From Camillea tinctor (taxonomy: Eukaryota > Ascomycota > Sordariomycetes > Xylariales > Xylariaceae): DNA of 64,000 nt. The stretch's first letter is position 1, and every line of letters begins with the position of its first letter. Under the pieces are notes generated by a model, which was not told the origin of the DNA, did no database searches, and was given only the letters and a program-made list of their open reading frames with translations. Positions 58,533 through 64,000 of this stretch are shown piece by piece. The stretch spans positions 1 through 64,000 of the forward strand of contig MU394157.1 of the NCBI GenBank assembly GCA_022578605.1, read 5' to 3'. A program made the position numbers and the translations under genes.

Positions 58533-61500
58533 ATGACGCTCCAGACGAATGGCCACGGGCCTACCAATGGCACCCGGACAGTGCCAGTTGCTAATGGCAA
58601 GGCAACCTGGTCCGAGAAGCACAAAGTCGCCGACCACTTCATTGGTGGTAACAGGCTGGAAAACGCCGCTCCCTCCAAGGTTAAGGATTTTGTTGCTGCC
58701 CATGATGGCCACACGGTCATTACGAATGTGAGTCGTCAACAAAAAAGGAAAAACAAATTATCGAGGCTTTGTGCCCATAACGAATTGGCTGCTGACTATG
58801 CGGTTTTCAGGTTCTCATTGCCAACAATGGTATCGCTGCCGTTAAAGAGATCCGATCAGTCCGGAAATGGGCCTACGAGACGTTCGGTGACGAGAAGGCC
58901 ATTCAATTCACCGTGATGGCCACACCGGAAGATTTGGCTGCCAATGCAGACTACATCAGAATGGCCGACCATTACGTAGAAGTTCCGGGTGGCACAAATA
59001 ACCACAACTATGCCAACGTCGAGCTGATTGTGGATGTGGCTGAGCGTATGAACGTACATGCTGTTTGGGCAGGATGGTAAGTCGATCCATTCGCTTCTTT
59101 CTTGACTATACTTGCGGGCCGGTTCTGACTTGTATGTCTAGGGGTCACGCTTCAGAAAACCCGAAACTACCCGAGTCGCTTGCAGCGTCACCCAAGAAGA
59201 TCGTTTTCATTGGTCCCCCGGGGTCAGCCATGCGCTCACTTGGTGACAAGATCTCCTCGACTATTGTCGCACAGCATGCTCAAGTTCCATGTATTCCCTG
59301 GTCGGGAACGGGCGTGGATCAAGTCAAGGTTGACGACAAGGGCATTGTTACGGTAGAGGACGAGGTCTACCTCAAGGGTTGCGTCGGCTCTTGGGAGGAA
59401 GGTCTGCAAAAAGCCAAGGAGATTGGTTTCCCTGTCATGATCAAGGCCTCAGAAGGTGGTGGTGGCAAGGGTATTCGAAAGGCCCTCTCTGAGGAAGGCT
59501 TTGAGCAGTTATACAATGCCGCAGCGAGTGAAATTCCGGGCTCGCCCATCTTCATCATGAAGCTGGCTGGTAACGCGAGACACTTGGAAGTTCAATTGCT
59601 CGCTGACCAGTACGGAAACAACATCTCCCTCTTTGGCAGAGATTGTTCCGTCCAGAGGAGACACCAGAAGATTATTGAAGAAGCACCTGTCACAATCGCC
59701 AAGCCCCCAACGTTTAAGGGCATGGAAGAGGCCGCTGTTCGTCTAGGTCGGCTAGTTGGTTACGTTTCAGCCGGTACTGTTGAGTACCTGTATTCCCACG
59801 ACGACGATGAGTTCTACTTCTTGGAGTTGAACCCCCGTCTTCAGGTCGAGCATCCCACTACTGAAATGGTTAGCGGTGTCAACCTACCTGTAGCCCAGCT
59901 TCAGGTTGCTATGGGTATCCCCCTCCACCGTATTGCCGATATTCGACTGCTGTACGGTGTTGACCCTAAGCTCGCTACCGAAATCGATTTTGAGTTTAAG
60001 AGCCCCCTGAGCGACAAGACGCAGCGTCGGCCTCAACCCCGTGGCCACTGCACTGCATGCCGAATCACGTCAGAAGATCCCGGCGAGGGCTTCAAGCCGT
60101 CGAACGGTGTTATGCACGACTTGAACTTTAGAAGTAGCGCCAACGTATGGGGTTACTTCTCTGTCAGTACAGCATCGAGTATCCACAGTTTCTCCGACAG
60201 TCAGTTTGGTCACATTTTCGCCTATGGCGAGAGTCGTGCAGCCTCGCGGAAAAACATGGTTGTCGCTCTGAAGGAGCTGAGTATTCGTGGTGATTTCAGA
60301 ACAACTGTCGAGTATCTTATCAAACTCCTCGAGACAGAGGCTTTTGAGGAGAACACAATTACTACGGGCTGGCTCGATGAGTTGATCTCCAAGAAGTTGA
60401 CGGCTGAGCGTCCTGATCCGATTCTGGCAGTTGTTTGCGGAGCCACCACCAAGGCGCATATTGCATGTGAGGCTGGCATTGTCGAATACCGTTCTGGCCT
60501 TGAGAGAGGCCAAGTTCCCTCCAAGGACATCCTCAAGACGGTTTTCCCTATCGACTTCATCTACGAAGGCCACCGGTACAAGTTCACAGCGACCCGTGCA
60601 GCCGTCGACAGCTACCACCTGTTCATTAATGGATCTAAATGTCAGGTTGGCGTTCGTGCTCTGAGTGACGGCGGTCTTCTCATCCTTCTGAATGGACGAA
60701 GCCACAGTGTTTACTGGAAGGAGGAGGTTGGTGCCACACGTATCTCTGTTGACAGCAAGACCTGTTTGCTTGAACAGGAGAACGACCCTACTCAGCTGCG
60801 CACACCTAGTCCCGGCAAGCTTGTCAAATATACCGTTGAGAATGGTGAGCACGTCAAGGCTGGCCAGACCTTTGCAGAGGTCGAGGTCATGAAGATGTTC
60901 ATGCCTTTGGTTGCACAGGAAGATGGTTTTGTCCAACTCATTAAGCAACCTGGCCTCACCATTGAAGCTGGTGATATCCTGGGTATACTTGCCCTCGATG
61001 ACCCATCTCGTGTCAAGCAGGCCCAACCGTTCCTCGGTCAGCTCCCTGACCTTGGTGAGCCCCAGGTGGTTGGTAACAAGCCTGCCCAGAGGTTTAACGT
61101 GCTCTACGCCACTTTAAAAAATATTCTCTCGGGTTTTGACAACTCGGTTATCATGCAGCAAACCCTCAAAGAAATGATCGAAGTTCTACGGGACCCAGAG
61201 CTCCCATACAGCGAATGGGCTCAGTACCACTCTGCCCTCCACTCTAGAATGCCCCTCAAGCTTGATACTCTGTTTACACAGGTTATCGACAAGGCGAAAG
61301 CCCGGGGAACTGATTTCCCTGCCAAGTCCCTATCAAGGACGATGGCCAAGTTCTTGGACGATAACCTCACTCCTAGCGACGCCGATGCTCTAAGAGCAAC
61401 TCTGGCACCGCTTACCGAAGTCCTTGATAACTATGTGGAGGGCCAGAAGGTCCGTGAATACAATGCTATTTCCAGCCTTCTTCAAATGTATGCCGATGTT

Positions 61501-64000
61501 GAAGGCCTCTTTTCTGGTCGTCGCTCTCAGGATGAGGATGTTGTCCTCAAGCTTCGTGAGGAAAATAAGGAGGACTATATGAAGGTTGTGCAGGTCGTTC
61601 TCTCGCACAGTCGTGTAGGATCTAAGAACAATCTGATTCTAGCCATCCTAGATGAGTACCGTCCCAACAGACCCAACAACGGTACTGTTGGAAAGTACTT
61701 GAAATCCGTGCTACGAAAACTTACTGAGCTCGAATCTCGCCAGACTGCTAAAGTATCGTTGAAGGCACGAGAGATTCTCATCCAATGTGCATTGCCATCT
61801 CTTGAAGAGAGGACTGCGCAAATGGAACATATCCTGCGTTCCTCTGTTGTTGAGAACAAATATGGAGAGAGCGGTTGGGAGCACAGGGAGCCAAGCCTCG
61901 ATGTAATCAAGGAAGTTGTTGACTCAAAATACACCGTTTTCGATGTACTAGCATCCTTTTTCGCCCATGACGATCCTTGGGTGTGTGTTGCCGCCCTTGA
62001 GGTTTACGTCCGACGAGCATACCGTGAATATAACGTCTCAAAGGTTTACTATCATGAGGACGATAGCGATACGGCACCTGCATTCCTGACTTGGGACTTC
62101 AACTTTCGCAAGGTTGGGCAGTCCGAACTAGCACTCCCCCCTCAGTCGACAAACAATTCTGTTCCCGGTACTCCGACCCAGGAAATGAGCTTTGGCCGTA
62201 TCAGCTCTTTTAGCGATATGTCATATCTTCATCGCCAGACATCCGAGGAACCCCCTCGCAAGGGTGTCATTATTCCCTGCAAGTATCTAGATGATGCAGA
62301 AGAGCTACTGCAGAAAGCACTTGACACGTTGCCCGTTAAGAAGAAGCGAGCCCCAAGTGCCATTCCTAACCTTGAGGGCAAGCGTAAATCATTTGGTCCC
62401 AAGGCCGAGGAGGAGGAGCTGACCAATGTCATCAATGTCGCTGTTCGTGATGCTGAATCCCGAGATGACCAAGAAATTTTGGGCAGGCTCCGAGCTTTGA
62501 TTGAAGTTCAGACTAGTGAACTTGTGAGTCACCGTGTACGCCGGGTTACCTTTATCTGTGGCCACAACGATGGTTCCTATCCTGGTTACTACACCTTCCG
62601 CGGGCCCAACTATGTCGAAGACGACAGCATCCGTCACAGTGAGCCTGCTTTGGCGTTCCAGCTTGAACTAGGACGCCTATCAAAGTTCAAGATCTCCCCA
62701 GTCTTCACCGAGAACAAGAACATCCACGTTTACGAAGGTGTTGGGAAAGGCGTTGATACCGACAAGCGATACTTTACTCGTGCCGTCATTCGACCTGGAC
62801 GCCTTCGGGATGATATCCCAACAGCGGAGTACTTAGTATCCGAGGCCGACAGAGTGATCAACGACATTTTCGATGCTCTGGAAATCATTGGAAACAATAA
62901 CTCCGATCTGAACCATATGTTCCTGAACTTCACCCCCGTCTTCCAGTTGAAGCCCCAGGAGGTTGAGGAGTCTCTTCAAGGTTTCCTCGATCGATTTGGT
63001 CCTCGTGCTTGGCGCCTCCGTGTTGCCCACGTGGAGATCCGTATCATTTGCACTGATTCTACCACTGGATTACCGTATCCTCTCCGTGTCATTATTACTA
63101 ACACATCTGGATACGTCGTTCAGGTTGAGGTCTATGCTGAGCGCAAATCAGAGAAGGGCGAGATGGTGTTCCATTCCATCGGTGGCACCAACAGGATCGG
63201 GTCTATGCACTTGATGCCCGTATCCTCTCCGTACCCCACCAAGAACTGGCTGCAGCCAAAACGATACAAGGCGCATTTGATGGGTACCCAATACGTCTAC
63301 GATTTCCCTGAGCTCTTCCGTCAAGCTGTTGAGAACGCCTGGTCTAAGATTGTTAAGACCCAACCAGGTTTGAACGACTCGAAACCTGCCCAGGGAGAAT
63401 GCATCGAGTACAACGAATTAGTCCTTGATGATCACGACAAGCTAACGGAAGTTTCTCGTGAACCTGGTACCAATACTTGCGGTATGGTAGGTTGGGTAAT
63501 CAACGCCAGGACACCCGAGTATCCCAAGGGACGTAAGTTCGTAGTCGTCGCCAACGACATCACTTACAAGATCGGCTCTTTTGGTCCTAAAGAGGACCAT
63601 TTCTTCAACAAGTGCACGGAGCTGGCACGCAGCCTCGGAATTCCTCGTATCTATCTCTCTGCCAACTCCGGTGCTCGTCTAGGTCTAGCTGAGGAGCTGA
63701 TTCCCCACTTCAAGGTGGCTTGGAACGATGAGTCCAAGCCAGACTCAGGCTTCAAGTACTTGTACCTAGATGACGAGGCGAAGAAACGATTTGAGGACGG
63801 CGCATCGCGGGATGTTATCACTGAGACAGTTACCGAAGATGGCGAGAAGCGCCACAAAATTGTTGCTATTGTGGGTGCCGAAGATGGTCTGGGCGTAGAG
63901 TGTCTGAGAGGCTCTGGTCTCATTGCAGGTGCAACAAGCCGCGCATACAACGACATCTTCACAGTAACTCTCATTACTTGCAGATCTATTGGTCAGTATC
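58533..64000 (+). CDS. ACC1: Acetyl-CoA carboxylase, 3' part beyond the window
   Basis: Exons 58533-58727, 58811-59076 and 59142 to about 63991, where a likely donor (ATT G|GTCAGT) suggests a further intron. At least 1770 residues are visible of about 2270 expected. The order is biotin carboxylase ([18 protein letters not shown], residues about 66-560, with [11 protein letters not shown] and the ATP-grasp loop [11 protein letters not shown]), then the biotin carrier domain with EVMKM, biotinyl Lys738. The large central domain follows, then the start of the carboxyltransferase ([38 protein letters not shown]). It makes malonyl-CoA from acetyl-CoA, bicarbonate and ATP in the cytosol, the committed step for fatty acids and polyketides. 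The gene is truncated only by the window edge. Confidence 0.97.

Noticed and set aside
1..64000. CRISPR arrays, rRNA operons, plasmid or phage origins
   Set aside because: None seen. The genome is eukaryotic and no regularly spaced repeats or rRNA sequence were recognised.

Overview
The window is nuclear DNA of a filamentous ascomycete (Pezizomycotina, probably Sordariomycetes). Genes are split by short introns of about 50-100 nt with GTAAGT-type donors and CTAAC/CTAAT branch sites. The gene set is fungal: a NudE/RO-11 dynein regulator, a velvet-domain protein, a Zn2Cys6 regulator, RTA1- and MARVEL-type membrane proteins, and a eukaryotic multidomain acetyl-CoA carboxylase. Gene density is low, about 14 protein genes in 64 kb, with intergenic deserts of 3-8.5 kb. 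The first 150 bases are nearly pure A/T, as in RIP-mutated repeats, and end in what looks like the terminus of a pogo/Tigger-like DNA transposon.

Layout. 1-0.24 kb: AT-rich transposon end. 1-7.4 kb: BBE-type FAD oxidase, secreted type-B carboxylesterase, tandem SnoaL-like protein. 9.3-10.8 kb: TDT-family (malate/sulfite-type) transporter. 13.7-16.7 kb: secreted PA-domain subtilase. 17.6-18.1 kb: mitochondrial BolA-like Fe-S protein. 21.4-22.0 kb: very small velvet-domain protein. 27.3-30.4 kb: Upc2-like Zn2Cys6 regulator divergent from an RTA1-like lipid exporter. 31.3-33.4 kb: secreted alpha/beta-hydrolase with a C-terminal PKD domain, minus strand. 34.1-34.5 kb: dead FAD-oxidase relic. 36.2-40.1 kb: MARVEL protein and an 837-residue UDP-glycosyltransferase of the sterol-glucosyltransferase type. 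48.2-50.0 kb: nudE. 51.6 kb: tRNA-Gly(GCC). 58.5-64 kb: acetyl-CoA carboxylase, running off the right edge.

How the genes may work together. There is no clear biosynthetic cluster. Two loose themes can be inferred: secreted or extracellular degradation (carboxylesterase, subtilase, PKD hydrolase, carbohydrate or alcohol oxidases), and membrane lipid/sterol biology (Upc2-like factor, RTA1-like exporter, sterol-type glycosyltransferase, acetyl-CoA carboxylase). The strongest candidate unit is the regulator/RTA1 pair, which shares one roughly 500-bp promoter.

Limits. Exon boundaries were read by eye from splice consensus, reading frame and remembered family conservation. No alignment or search was run. 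I found no convincing wholly new system. The most unusual items are the compact velvet protein, the PKD-bearing hydrolase, the AT-hook regulator/RTA1 pair, the GC-AG intron in the glycosyltransferase, the FAD-oxidase relic, and several coding-like but broken stretches in the deserts.
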